From contig NC_053416.1 of the NCBI RefSeq assembly GCF_016859285.1, forward strand, positions 1,018,501 to 1,082,500: DNA of 64,000 nucleotides, read 5' to 3'. Of this stretch, positions 1 through 10,414 are shown piece by piece; within the stretch, counting starts at the first letter, position 1; every line of letters begins with the position of its first letter. The DNA comes from Xiphias gladius. Lineage: Eukaryota; Chordata; Actinopteri; Istiophoriformes; Xiphiidae. Under the pieces are notes generated by a model. The model was given only the letters and a program-made list of their open reading frames with translations, had not been told where the DNA came from and ran no database searches. The translations under genes and the position numbers were made by a program.

Positions 1-312
1 CCTGGGGAACTGTAGTTTTTTAATCATTGACTAACTCTGTTAAAATGGCGACGGGTTCAGATTCGTCGATTTTGTTTTTTTAATTTTTAGAGACTCCTTT
101 TTTTCTGGAGCGACCAACCAAAGAGACGTAAACGAGAGCTCAGTGGTGACGACACGACGACCGAGCTAACTCTGCTGAAGAAGACTTTCAGGGGCGGTTG
201 AAAGCTCTGACAAAATGAACTTGCAAGATTTTTTCTTGTCAAACAATAATTGAATCATATGTGAATGTATAAATGAATTGGTAAATCTGGGGGAGGGGGT
301 GTTAGTACGTAC

Positions 313-363
313 CGGGGCGGAGGGGGCCACGGTCCCTGGTGTTTGAACCACGTCTACGGCCAT
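313..363 (-). CDS. Probable first coding exon of an unidentified gene (partial)
   Basis: An ATG at 363-361 in a good context (G at -3, G at +4) opens 17 codons, MAVDVVQTPGTVAPSAP, followed directly by a strong splice donor, GTACGTAC, at 312-305. The rest of the gene would lie to the left of the window. The sequence upstream of the ATG (364-900) becomes GC-rich, as expected for a promoter. I do not recognise the peptide. The open frame runs on past the donor but turns low-complexity and AT-rich, which fits intron. The alternative is a chance ORF next to a CpG-rich promoter. Confidence 0.45.
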
Positions 364-930
364 GTCTAACTTTTCTTCTTACTTTGTCTGTGGCGGGAAT
401 TCGGAGCTTCGCAGAGGACACGTTGTCGCGCGTCTACTCGCCATTTAAACTACAGCCAGTAGTTTAACTAGCACCGGTACATGGGCTCCTGCGACCGGTG
501 CCGTTAACCGTTCAAACCTCCGTCACTCCGCCGAAGCCAAGAGGTTAAAGTGGGAACAGCGGAAGGGGTGAGGAGGGGGAGGAGGAGGAGGAGGAGGAAA
601 AGGAAAGGTCCTGCCTTCCTCCAGACGGAGCTGAACTAGTTCTAGGCCACTTTTATTTATTGTTTTTAACCAACTTTCCTCCAATGTTCCCGTAAAAAGT
701 CCGCAGCTCGGAGCCGCGGTCGGCCCCCGCACAGCGAAGCCCGCGGGCCGCAGGGAGCCGCGGTGTGACGGACGGCGACATGTCGGAGAAAACCGGGGCC
801 GTCTGGATGTGACTGGTGGGTGGGTAGAGCCCTCCGAGGTCCCGCCGCTGCTGGTAAACAACTGCGGGCAGGGAAGAGCTGTCTGCGGCGGCGACGCTTC
901 GGCTCCGCTGACCCGGCAGGAAGTTTAAAC
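364..930. promoter_or_regulatory. GC-rich, probably bidirectional promoter region
   Basis: Between about 690 and 930 the sequence is rich in CpG and GC (repeated GGAGCCGCGG and CCGCGGG words), unlike the AT-rich surroundings. It lies between a minus-strand candidate first exon (313-363) and the plus-strand schip1-like gene. A plus-strand ATG at 780 opens a 10-codon frame (MSEKTGAVWM) and is followed by possible donors GTGGGT (about 816) and GTAAAC (about 853), so a noncoding first exon of the schip1-like gene is plausible here. The promoter call is inferred from composition and position. Confidence 0.45.
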
Positions 931-1050
931 CGCTTCAGTCCAGACTGTCAGAATTTCGATAAGTTTTGTGACCATGTTAAATGTGTTTTATATCAACTGT
1001 AACTGTGACAGAAGAACCTCGAACTACAACTGATGACATGGACTGCGACA

Positions 1051-1850
1051 GACAGATAGATGGATGGATTGATTGATAAACAGATGGATGGATTGATTGA
1101 TTGATTGATAAACAGATGGATGGATGGATTGATTGATTGGTTGATAAACAGATGGATGGATTGATTGATTGATTGATAAACAGATGGATGGATGGATTGA
1201 TTGATTGATTGGTTGATAAACAGATGGATTGATTGATTGATTGATTGATAAACAGGAGGATAGATTGATTGATTGATTGATAAACAGATGGATGGACTGA
1301 TAGATGGATGGATTGATTGATAAACAGATAGATGGACTGATAGATGGATGGATTGATTGATAAACAGATGGATGGATTGATTGATAAACAGATGGATTGA
1401 TTGATTGATTGATTGATTGATAAACAGATGGATAGATTGATTGATTGATTGGTTGATAAACAGATGGATGGATGGATTGATTGATTGGTTGATAAACAGA
1501 TGGATGGACTGATAGATGGATGGATTGATAAACAGATGGATGGATGGATTGATTGATTGATTGGTTGATAAACAGATGGATGGATTGATTGATTGATTGA
1601 TTGGTTGATAAACAGATGGATGGATTGATTGATTGATTGATTGATAAACAGATGGACTGATAGATGGATGGATTGATAAACAGATGGATAGATTGATTGA
1701 TTGATTGGTAGATAGACAGATGGATGGATTGATTGATTGATTGATAAACAGAAGGATAGATTGATTGATTGATTGATAAACAGATGGGTGGACTGATAGA
1801 TGGATGGATTGATTGATAAACAGATGGATGGATTGATTGATAAACAGATG

Positions 1851-1889
<39 letters not shown>

Positions 1890-2134
1890 AAACAGATGGA
1901 TGGACTGATAGATGGATGGATTGATTGATAAACAGATAGATGGACTGATAGATGGATGGATTGATTGATAAACAGATGGATGGATTGATTGATAAACGGA
2001 TGGATTGATTGATTGATTGATTGATAAACAGATAGATGGACTGATAGATGGATGGATTGATTGATAAAGAGATGGATGGATTGATTGATTGATAAACAGA
2101 TGGATAGATTGATTGGTAGATAGACAGATGGATT
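1051..2134. repeat. 1.1-kb GATT/GATG/GATA-based minisatellite
   Basis: About 1.08 kb of imperfect tandem units of roughly 28-44 bp, built from tetranucleotides (GATG, GATT, GATA) with a recurring GATAAACAGA word that marks each unit. Individual units differ by one or more tetranucleotides. The minus strand reads open in two frames (Ser-Ile-His/Asn-Pro/Gln-rich), which is a result of the repeat and not evidence of a protein. It falls in the presumed first intron of the schip1-like gene. Confidence 0.95.
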
Positions 2135-2329
2135 AAAAAAAGCAATTATGTACATCTGAGAGGCTGTAACCAGATTTTTTTTTTCTCTTAAAAGGGACTT
2201 AAAAGATGAATAGACTGTCAAAGTTGTCACTGACTTTATGTTGATGCGTTAATTGACCGGTTATTTGACTTTTCTACCAAGTGTTGGAGGAAGTTTTCAG
2301 GTCTAATGCCAAACTGTAAAAATATTACA

Positions 2330-2440
2330 CGTCAAAATCCTGCATCCAGAGTCTTATTTAAGTAAAACTATGTGAGTACGATCAGGTAAATGTACTTTAA
2401 GTATTAAAAGTAAAAGCACTCGATGCAGCAAATCTCCCTG
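2330..2440. repeat. Fragment of the 'aagtacttaag' dispersed repeat
   Basis: This contains the run 'agtaaaactatgtgagtac...aatgtactttaagtattaaaag', a decayed piece of a family better preserved at 37994-38660, 39425-39920 and 53262-53460. Related text at 3180-3300 ends with 'cttccaccactg', the reverse complement of the family's other end. Confidence 0.5.
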
Positions 2441-2524
2441 TGACCGATATAATAATACATTTTACATCGTTAGATGATTAGTGTGTAAGCAGAGGTTGGG
2501 ACGGAGCTAATTTAGTAGATTTTT

Positions 2525-3135
2525 CCTACATGGCTACAACTGATGATCGATTTCATTATCGGCTAATCTGCTGATTATTTTCTCCATAAATCAAGTGATT
2601 GTTTGGTTTGTAAAAATGCTGAAAACAGCGACAAATGCAAATCACAATTGCCCAGAGCCCACAATGCCAACCAATATTCACAGCCTCAAAATTATTATTA
2701 TAATTATAAATATTGTTCAAAAGAAAATTAAAATAATTAGACGGAAAAGAAGCAGATCCTCACGTTAGAGTTGTATATGTGAGGTTGCCTGGAGGGAAAG
2801 AAAAAAACATCTAAAAACGTGAAACGCTGCAGCAACACACCTTTTGACATGACATCTGCCCAGATGCGACTTTTGATCAGAGCTTCAACGATTAGTCGAT
2901 GAGTTGATCAACAGAAAAATGAATCGGCATTTGCTGTTCCCAGCTCCTAAAATGTGAAGAATTGAGGCTTTTCTTTGCCGTGCACAGAAGGAAACCGAAT
3001 GTTTCTATCTTTGACGTGCTGGAGGACGTCACCTCGGACTGTGAGGAGTTGAAGTGGACATTTGTTTCCCTTATTATAGACAAAACAGTGTCAGCAGATG
3101 AAACGATTCGAATTTATCGTTAGTTGCAGCCCCAC
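2525..3135. repeat. Dispersed 'CTGCAAC...ATTA' repeats (two adjacent copies)
   Basis: Two copies of an AT-rich dispersed family whose ends read like inverted repeats (CTACAACTGATGATCGAT near 2533; AACGATTAGTCGATGAG near 2886 paired with ATCGTTAGTTGCAGCCCC near 3133). The middle carries the usual 'aaaatgctgaaaa' and 'agcccaaagatgacgtcttc'-like words. Other copies lie near 5.8, 9.5, 16.2, 18.3, 25.6, 29.0, 36.0 and 58.6 kb. The ends suggest a nonautonomous DNA transposon common in percomorph fish. Confidence 0.65.
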
Positions 3136-3593
3136 TTTCAATATTTAAATTAAAGTAAGTTGTATTGATGATCATTCATCTGCACTCTTACCTGATCAGT
3201 TATTTTAATGCAGGACTTTTGCTTTTAATGGAGTATTTCTACATTGTGTTATTGCCATTTTTACCAAAGTAAAAAGGCGAAATACTTCTTCCACCACTGT
3301 ACCCAGGGAAACTCATTTATTATTTACTTTTTACTTTATAATTTTACCACTACGGTAGAAGGTAAAGCCTATTTTGTAATCATCTAAGCTTGGTACGTAC
3401 ATACAGTATAAACTAAACCCAACTTCTCTATAAGTTTGACGTCATAAATGTCACAGCGGGTTTATTTACTGTCTGACAGTCGGCTGTTTATTTATCATTC
3501 ATGTATGAAAACACAGAAGTTTCATTTGACGTTTTTCATTATTGTTATTCACTTTCCTTGATCTTGTGCTGTTGTTTCTTTCCAGAGAGGAAG

Positions 3594-6500
3594 ATGGAGG
3601 GAGAGAAAGAGACGGCCGAGGAGAAGGAGGAGGAGGAGGAGGAGGAGAAAGAGCTTCATCATCACATTGCAGCGGCGTCCTCTGTGGACTACCAGGACCT
3701 TCCCATCATGCACTGGGAGGAACTGAGCCAGCGGATAGCTGAGTTGGAGAAACAGGAGCAGGAGAGGAGGGAAAGGGCGAAGGTCAGCCATGAGGAAGAG
3801 CGGTGGTATTTACTGGATGACGTGGGCTTCGGGGTTTGAGTCTGTGGTTCTGTTAGCCAAGCAAGGTTAGCTGTTAGCGGTTACGATGCTAAAAAAAAAA
3901 AAAAAAAGACAGACTACATTTCCCATAAGCCCGTGTCTGTCTCTCTCTCTCTGTCCCTGAAGAGTGTTGACGCTGAGCTTTGACTGGAAAGGTTTTCTGT
4001 TACTGCTGTGTATTCAAAAAGTTTCGGTCCCGCAGATTTTTATGCCTCCGCGCCGGCGACGGTCGTGGCCGGAGGCGTTATGTTTCCCGGTCGTCCCTCC
4101 GTCCGTCCCATTCTGCTGAAGGAGATATCTCAGGAACGCCTCGAGGGGATTGGTTCAAGTTTGGCACAAACGTTCACTTGGACTCAAGGATGAACTGATT
4201 TGAATTTGGTCCTCAAAGGTCAAAGGTCAAGGCCACTGTGACCTCACGAAACATGATTTTGGCCATAACTCAAAATTTCATACGCTATCTGTCTAATAGA
4301 TTAAAATGATGAAGTGATGACAATTTATATCCAACAGGTCAAAGCTCAACTTCACTGTGACATCATAATGTTCTGCACAAACACTTTTCTGGCCATTATT
4401 CAACGCCACAAGTCAGGGACGGACGGGACGATCGAGACCATATTTCCTGCAACGTGACCAGTTGGTGGAGGCAGACGAGCGCGAGGTGGTGATTCTGGTT
4501 CCTCCTCTAATGAGTAGGAGCCTCAGACTCATCTAATGGAAGTAAGGAGGTTGTATTTTGACCACGAACAGACGAAAAACAGCCACCATGACACAAAAAA
4601 ATGACCTGAAGGTCTCTCTAAGTCTGGGGGTGTGGTCCTCTGTGTCCAGGGCCCGTTGTCTCATCGTGTGTCCATGGCTGCAGGACATGCGCAGTTACCA
4701 ACAGCAGCTGTTCACTGACGTTATTTCGTATCGGAGCGTTTCAACTTGTTCATCTGACGTTCGTTGGTCACGGTGGATGAACAGAGTGAATATTGATCAC
4801 GGTCAGTTTATCACTGCAGGGAACCAGGAAGTTCAACTGCAGTCTGAAGACATTTGACCCCCCCCCCTTCTTGAAAGAGGCTCTCACGTTTTCCTGCCGT
4901 TTGCCCCCCTTGTTGTTATTTTTGTCCCCGTCTGGTTACATTACGAAAAGGATGAGAACATGTTGTTGTGGCTGTTAATCCATCTCTGACTGTGGAGGAG
5001 CTAAAATAAGAAGAATGAGACGGTCAAACCACCCTGACATTATCGACACTGTGTGTTTATTGTGGCTGCATATTTGTACATTCTCTGGTGGTATAATGAT
5101 AACTTAGTTGTCTGAAAACCTCCCAACAGCAGTTTCCTCTTTGCTTCAGTAGACAGGCCTCAGATCAGATCTCTCTGTGCTTCAATTCAGACATTTCGTC
5201 TTCTGTTGCTCTGATTTGTGATCAGTCTGGCGGCTTTTCTTGAATCCATAAGATCCACGTGTTGATGCCGTGAAGAAGCACAGAATTTATTTAGGGCCTG
5301 AACACCATTTTCAGCCATTTCCAGTTGTCTAGAATCTTTGTTTTCCTACAGAAACCTTTAGAAAATGTCAGTAAAACCAGTTTCATTGGTCATGTGATGT
5401 CAGAGGATCTGTCTGGGGTAATATTGTCATTACTGTGGTATCCTGTCTTCGTGCAGAGGGGGACGGGGGCGGGGATGGACGAGAGCCAGGGGAGAGTGTG
5501 GAGAAACGTGTGGGAGGAAGAGGAGGAAGACCTCAGGAGGTGTCCGGTCGCTGTTGTCACGTCACGGTAACACAGAGCCACACAGTCTGCAGATTTACGA
5601 CGGTTTAAAAGCTCATAATTCATCTTTTATTTGTGTCTGATTATTCTTCAGGCCGCAGAAAAACTCAGTATGTTCAGTGTAATGACGTTGTACTGAACAC
5701 AGGGTGACATTCGTGGTTTTGTTATTGTTTAAGGCGTCAGGATCAGAGCCGAAACAATTCGTCAATTAATTCAATAGAAAAAAAAGCAATTATTTGGATA
5801 ATCAATTAACTCTTCAAGGAAAACCAGTGAAACAATGCCAATGTTTTCAGATTTCAGACTCTGAAAAGACCAGATTTGCTGCTGTTTTGGAATTTAGGTC
5901 GAACAAAGCAAGACATCTGAAGACGTCACGTTCAACTACATTTTTCGATGTTTAATAGACTGTTTAATAGCAATTAATTGAAAAAATAACTGGCAGATTA
6001 ATCGAATATAAAAATAATTGCAAGCTGCTGCCCAGACAGAATCATTTCTATCTAATAGTTATTGACCAGGTTACAACAGTTTTACTTGGCTTCACAGGCA
6101 GCAAACCTGAACACCAATGTACTGTTTGTCAAAGCAGTCGTGTTATATCTGTGTTATGAAAAGTGCTGTATAAATAAAGCGTATTATGATCATCGTTATT
6201 GTCATTAACAACAATAACAATGATAGTTTCGTAAATCTGAGGAAAGCAGCGAATCCTTGGGAACCAGAAAGTGTCAGTTATCAAAACGGTTGTTGATGAA
6301 TTTTTTAAATTCCGCTTATTGTTTTCAGCACAACTGAATATGTTTCTGAAATTTGTAAAACAACTGAGAACGACATCGAATCAGTTTGAGTAAATCCAGA
6401 AATTTGCAAACTTTTGCTGCTGTGATCAGACTTTAACAGACTTTATGGAAAGTTGCTTAAGCTCGACTGGCAGGAGAAGCTCAAAAAAACCAAACAAAAA

Positions 6501-9500
6501 GTGAAACCGTGAAAGGGAATAAACAGGTCAGAGTAACGTTGCGTAAAGAGTTTCAACACTGGGGGGGTTCAGAAGTGCCGTGGAGGTGAACACCAGCAGC
6601 ACCAACCAAACACCACCTTCTGCTCTCCTGCCGTCGGAGTTTCAGGATGTTTATTTTCTGTTTACAGATTTCACAACCACAGAAACCTGCAGCTGTGCTT
6701 CATCAACAACAGCGACAGCGAAGACGAGGAGGAAGGAACCACCAAAAAGGTCACTTTCTGTCTGTTCTACATTACTGCTGACCGGGGCTGGCTGTCCATG
6801 ACATTTTCTGGTACTAGTGTCGATGCCATACTCGAGTTCCGCGGCCAGTCAGAACAATAGTGTTTCTGACCCCATTTGCAGAGTCACCTCACGTGTCTTG
6901 GGTGACTCAGATGTCTGCCTCATCTCTAATAAGCTCAGTCTAGATGCCTCCAAGAAGCGTTCAAAGCTGACTGAAATGTGAGCGCTGGAGCCACCTCTGG
7001 AGGAGACTTTGGACACATTCTGTCCAGATGTTGAAAAAGTGTAAACGCATCTGTAATCTTCCGTACTCCCGTAGCGTAACCGTGTCAGTAACAGGGTGTG
7101 GATTTTCGGTCTTGTCTGCTCTGTCCTCGTGAGAACGGCAGCTGACGTTTCACTGAAATAAAATGAGCTGTTGTTCTGTTTCATTAAAGCAACAAGGAGA
7201 AACGGCTCCAGACTTGTCGACGCAACGAGCGTTTATCCGATCCCTGATCAGTTCCCCCACTGAACCATCTGTGGGACCGAGAGAGCGACGTGACCTAGAG
7301 CCGTGAAGACGATAAAACTCTTGTCTTGTAGTTCACAAACACGACTCTTGAAACTAAACTGCTAAAGATCCGAAGTTTTTCTTCTTCTGGTGGTTTCGTC
7401 AGTTGTCGAACAGCTTCAGGTGCATCACCAACTCCTTCTGGACTGGACTGACCCTGATCTACAAAAACACAGGAGGACTGTGATCTGATTTGAGATTTGA
7501 ACAACACAGACGCAGATATGTGACCGTGTAAACAAGAGAGTCTAAAATCCCATCTGGATTTTATCTGACACGAGACACTTGAAATGACAAAAAGACATTT
7601 TGTTTTACCACAAAAACAAAAGAAGCCAAATTAGCCAGATGTTGACTAAACACAAGCAGCTGCGCACGACGTCCGCCTAAATAAAAAACGGCCTAAAACT
7701 GCGGCAAAGACTTAAATCAGAACCCATCAGATCAACGAAGAAGACAACAAGATCCTGAACCTGACGAGACGTCTGACGTCAACTTTCCGTCCGGGACAGT
7801 TTAGGATTCCGATCCCGTGTTGAGGTTCGATACCCGGCCCTACGGCTGATTGTGTAGCACATCGTACTCGAGCGTTTAATGCCCTTGAATGTGACCCTCC
7901 CACTCCTGTTTCATTATGGTGTGAAAATGAACTTTTATTCAGCCAAATCTGAGCACGGAAACTCTACAGAAGCCTGGAAGTATCTTCAGGGTGAATGATC
8001 TAAATGTCCGGCTGCACGAGTCCTTGAATACTATCGAAACGCAGCCGCTTCTCAATTTAACCTTTATGTCGGACCTTTGGAGAAGTCACGTAGATCTTTG
8101 TATTTGTTTGACTAAACTGCTCAAAGTCTGTGTAATCGTTGGCCTTCATCTGACCGCTGACCTTACCTCGCCATCAGGTTTCCATGGGAACAGGGCACAA
8201 CGGCTGCCATGCCGCCGGGCTGAAACAGGAAGTGGCCACGGCTCTGAGGACGCTGAGAGACCAGCTGCTGGCTGAACAGAAGGAGAAGGAGGTGAAAGGA
8301 AGGATGAAAAGCAAGAACGAAATAAGTAACAGAGGAAATGAAGACGATTAGAGCGGGGTTTGTCTTCAGGTCCCCCACGGTCTTAAGAAGCAGGGATTCA
8401 GTTCCCTCAGAAAAATAAAATAAAATAAAATAAAAGGCCTTAGAAGGTCTTAAAACATCTTGAATGCAGGGTTTCTGCAGTGTGCACCAATACCACCAAT
8501 AAGACCTAGAATTATTTATTAAGTACATGCGTTTATTGTTATTTATATCACATTTTTGTCAGGACTTCTCAGTTGTGTGGACCAATAATCCCTAGTAATC
8601 ACTTAATCAATGGCCTAAAGGACACAGGTCCTGGTGCCAGAGGGATCAGGGGGCCCCTGGACCAGAGCTTTAGTTTGAAGCGTCTGTTTATATTCCGTGT
8701 TAAAAGAGCTCAGTTGAAAGACTAAGAAGCAACTCACAACGACCACAGAGACGCAAAACGATGTTTGAGTTGTTTTGTGTCTCTGGACCCAGAGAAGAGA
8801 CACAGGTCAACCAATTAAAATAAATGATCCGCTTGTTAATGGACGTTTTTTGCTAAAATCGACTCTTGTCCATCATGAGTTGCTGAGCCTCCTGACAACC
8901 AGAGGTTATAACTAATTTTACTGTCCACAGCAAAAATATTCAAGACCTTTGTGAACTTTGTAAAACCGGAAGAGAGCCTGTAAATATGTTCTCTTGTCTG
9001 CTGTCACCCCCTTGTTTTGTCCATCAGTCCAAAATTCAAATATATTTCATTGACTATTGTATATGACAGAAATCTTTACGTTTCGTTGCTAAAACCAGCA
9101 AATGTTCAGTTTATTTATTTGAAAATTGACTGAACTGATTAATCGAGTATCCAAAGGGTTGCCGTTAATTTACTTTCAGTGGACTCATCATCTAATGATA
9201 TTAGTTCTAAAAAGAATGAATCATTTTTATTGGTTGATCCATCCATTTTCTGTCGCTCATCTGGGTCCAGATCACATTAATTCAATGAGTCATATCATTC
9301 AGAGCTCCAACGATAAGTCAATTAATTGATTAGTTGATCAACAGAAAAACACTGTCACACCTAGATGTAAATGTTGACAATGAAATCTACTGCTTTTACC
9401 CTAATTTGTGTTATGTCTTTGGCTTATAGTCGCTGTTGAATATAAATAAATGAATAAATAATCAGCAACTAATCTGATAATCGACAATGGTTTTAAGATT

Positions 9501-10090
9501 CAAATATTTTCTGTTTGTAGCGTCTCAGACGTGAGTATGTGATGCTTGTCCTTGTCACACATGATAGTGAACTGAATATCTTTGTGTTTTAAACTGTTGA
9601 TCAGACAAAACAAGGCATTTGAAGACGTCAGCCTGGCCTGAGGGAAAATTAGTTGACCCGGCATTTTTCGCAGTTTTCTGGCATTTTTAAAAAAAGAATC
9701 GGCAGATTATTCCATGATGAAAATAGTCGATAGCTGCAGCTCTAATATCTTTAGGAATTCATGTTATATACTGCTGGAAATAATTGCCTTTCAACGGTTT
9801 GATGGTGAAACAGGTATTAAGCTACTTTCTCTGTAGTATTAAAACGGTCTGTATAAGTCTTAAATCTAACTTGGTGAACCTGCAGAAACCCTGTATAGGA
9901 AGTGGTGTGTTCAGTTGATAACTGTGTGCGTGTGTGTGTGTGTGCGTGCGTGTGCGTGTGTGTGCGCATCGTAAGGCCGGCAGCAGCGGTGTTGCTAAGC
10001 GGAAACATCTGGAGCGTTGGGAGTTGCAGGAGTGTTCAGTGCAGCAGCTCAGCAGCTTGAGAGCATCACTTCAACAGGATGTACATGGTA

Positions 10091-10130
<40 letters not shown>

Positions 10131-10414
10131 GGCTGGGGGGGCTAGGGAATGAGCGTGTCATCAGATGTGTTGTTGTAATGTAGCTACAGGTCAGTTCTGC
10201 TGTTCTCCTTGAGTTCTGTGTTTTCAGAATAAAAGTTATTCACATTCATTTAGACCGTGGCCATTAAAAGTTGCTGAATCGTCCCTCAGCTAGTTCTTTT
10301 TTTGGTGGTTTTCTTCCAGCTCTGAGCTCCGAGCTGGTGGCCCACCTGTTGGTACGGGACCAGCTGAGGACGAAGCAGGACGCCATGCTCCTGGACGTCC
10401 AGGACCTGACCTAA
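3594..10414 (+). CDS. Schwannomin-interacting protein 1-like (schip1-like), 241 aa, six coding exons
   Basis: Coding exons: 3594-3833, 5457-5539, 6668-6749, 8178-8291, 9976-10087 and 10320-10414. Every junction is GT/AG and all phases agree (0, 2, 0, 0, 1), giving 241 aa. The C-terminus (SELVAHLLVRDQLRTKQDAM, then LLDVQDLT) matches the SCHIP1 coiled-coil end, where I recall ELVQLLLIRDELHTEQDAM. NLQLCFINNSDSEDEEE (about residues 114-130) matches the conserved NLQICFVNDSGSD segment, and LPIMHWEELSQRIAELEKQE (near residues 40-60) matches the PPMDWEALEKHLAGL block. A Glu-rich tract follows the start, which has A at -3 and G at +4. SCHIP1 proteins bind the tumour suppressor schwannomin/NF2 and act at ankyrin-G-containing axonal membranes. 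This one is about half the length of mammalian SCHIP1 and ends right after DLT, so it is probably a fish paralogue. The exon 1 donor (GTTTGAG) is the least certain boundary. Confidence 0.85.
4005..4510. repeat. Dispersed fish repeat in schip1-like intron
   Basis: A block containing 'cctccgcgccggcgacggtcg' text, 'gaaggagatatctcaggaac', 'ggtcaaaggtcaaggccactg' and 'gtgaccagttggtggaggca'. I recognise this composite as a common dispersed repeat of percomorph genomes. It explains the short plus-strand ORFs here. I cannot place it in a named superfamily by eye. Confidence 0.55.
5740..6040. repeat. Dispersed 'CTGCAAC...ATTA' repeat copy
   Basis: AT-rich copy with 'aacaattcgtcaattaattc' at the left, 'agacatctgaagacgtcacg' in the middle and 'agattaatcgaatataaaaa' then 'gctgctgcc' at the right. 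It is the same family as the copies at 2525-3135, in the intron between schip1-like exons 2 and 3. Confidence 0.6.
6130..6185 (+). repeat. LINE 3'-end-like tail
   Basis: The words 'gaaaagtgctgtataaataaa' end in the tail typical of fish L2/Rex1-type LINE 3' ends ('...tgtaaagcactttg...gaaaagtgctatataaataaag'). A longer example is at 31190-31741. Only the last ~50 bp is visible. Confidence 0.5.
9297..9750. repeat. Dispersed 'CTGCAAC...ATTA' repeat, long copy
   Basis: The left end 'cagagctccaacgataagtc' and right end 'atagctgcagctctaa' form imperfect inverted ends. The interior has 'aactaatctgataatcgac' and 'aaacaaggcatttgaagacg'. It is the same family as at 2525-3135 and sits in the intron between schip1-like exons 4 and 5. 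Confidence 0.6.
9923..9966. repeat. (TG)n microsatellite just before schip1-like exon 5
   Basis: A TG run with occasional C interruptions ends 9 nt before the inferred exon start at 9976. The usual pyrimidine tract is missing, and a possible branch-site word (TTGATAAC) lies just left of it at about 9915. Confidence 0.9.
10094..10128. repeat. (CA)n microsatellite just after schip1-like exon 5
   Basis: A pure CA run begins 6 nt after the exon end at 10087, directly behind the donor GTACGTAC. It is complementary to the TG run at 9923-9966. Confidence 0.95.

Noticed and set aside
45-83. Short plus-strand ORF starting ATGGCGACGGGTTCAG at the left edge.
   Set aside because: Only 12 codons, no donor before the stop, and AT-rich sequence follows; it may instead be a YY1-like promoter word.
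523-861. 112-codon minus-strand ORF in the GC-rich promoter block.
   Set aside because: Composition (Pro runs from GGA/GGAGG repeats) and position suggest a chance open frame in a CpG island.
1051-2134. Possible CRISPR-like array of regularly spaced words.
   Set aside because: The units are contiguous, without unique spacers, and the genome is vertebrate; it is a minisatellite.
977-2230. A 417-codon minus-strand ORF rich in Ser, Ile, Asn and Gln.
   Set aside because: It is entirely a translation of a tetranucleotide-based minisatellite; an overlapping second frame is also open.
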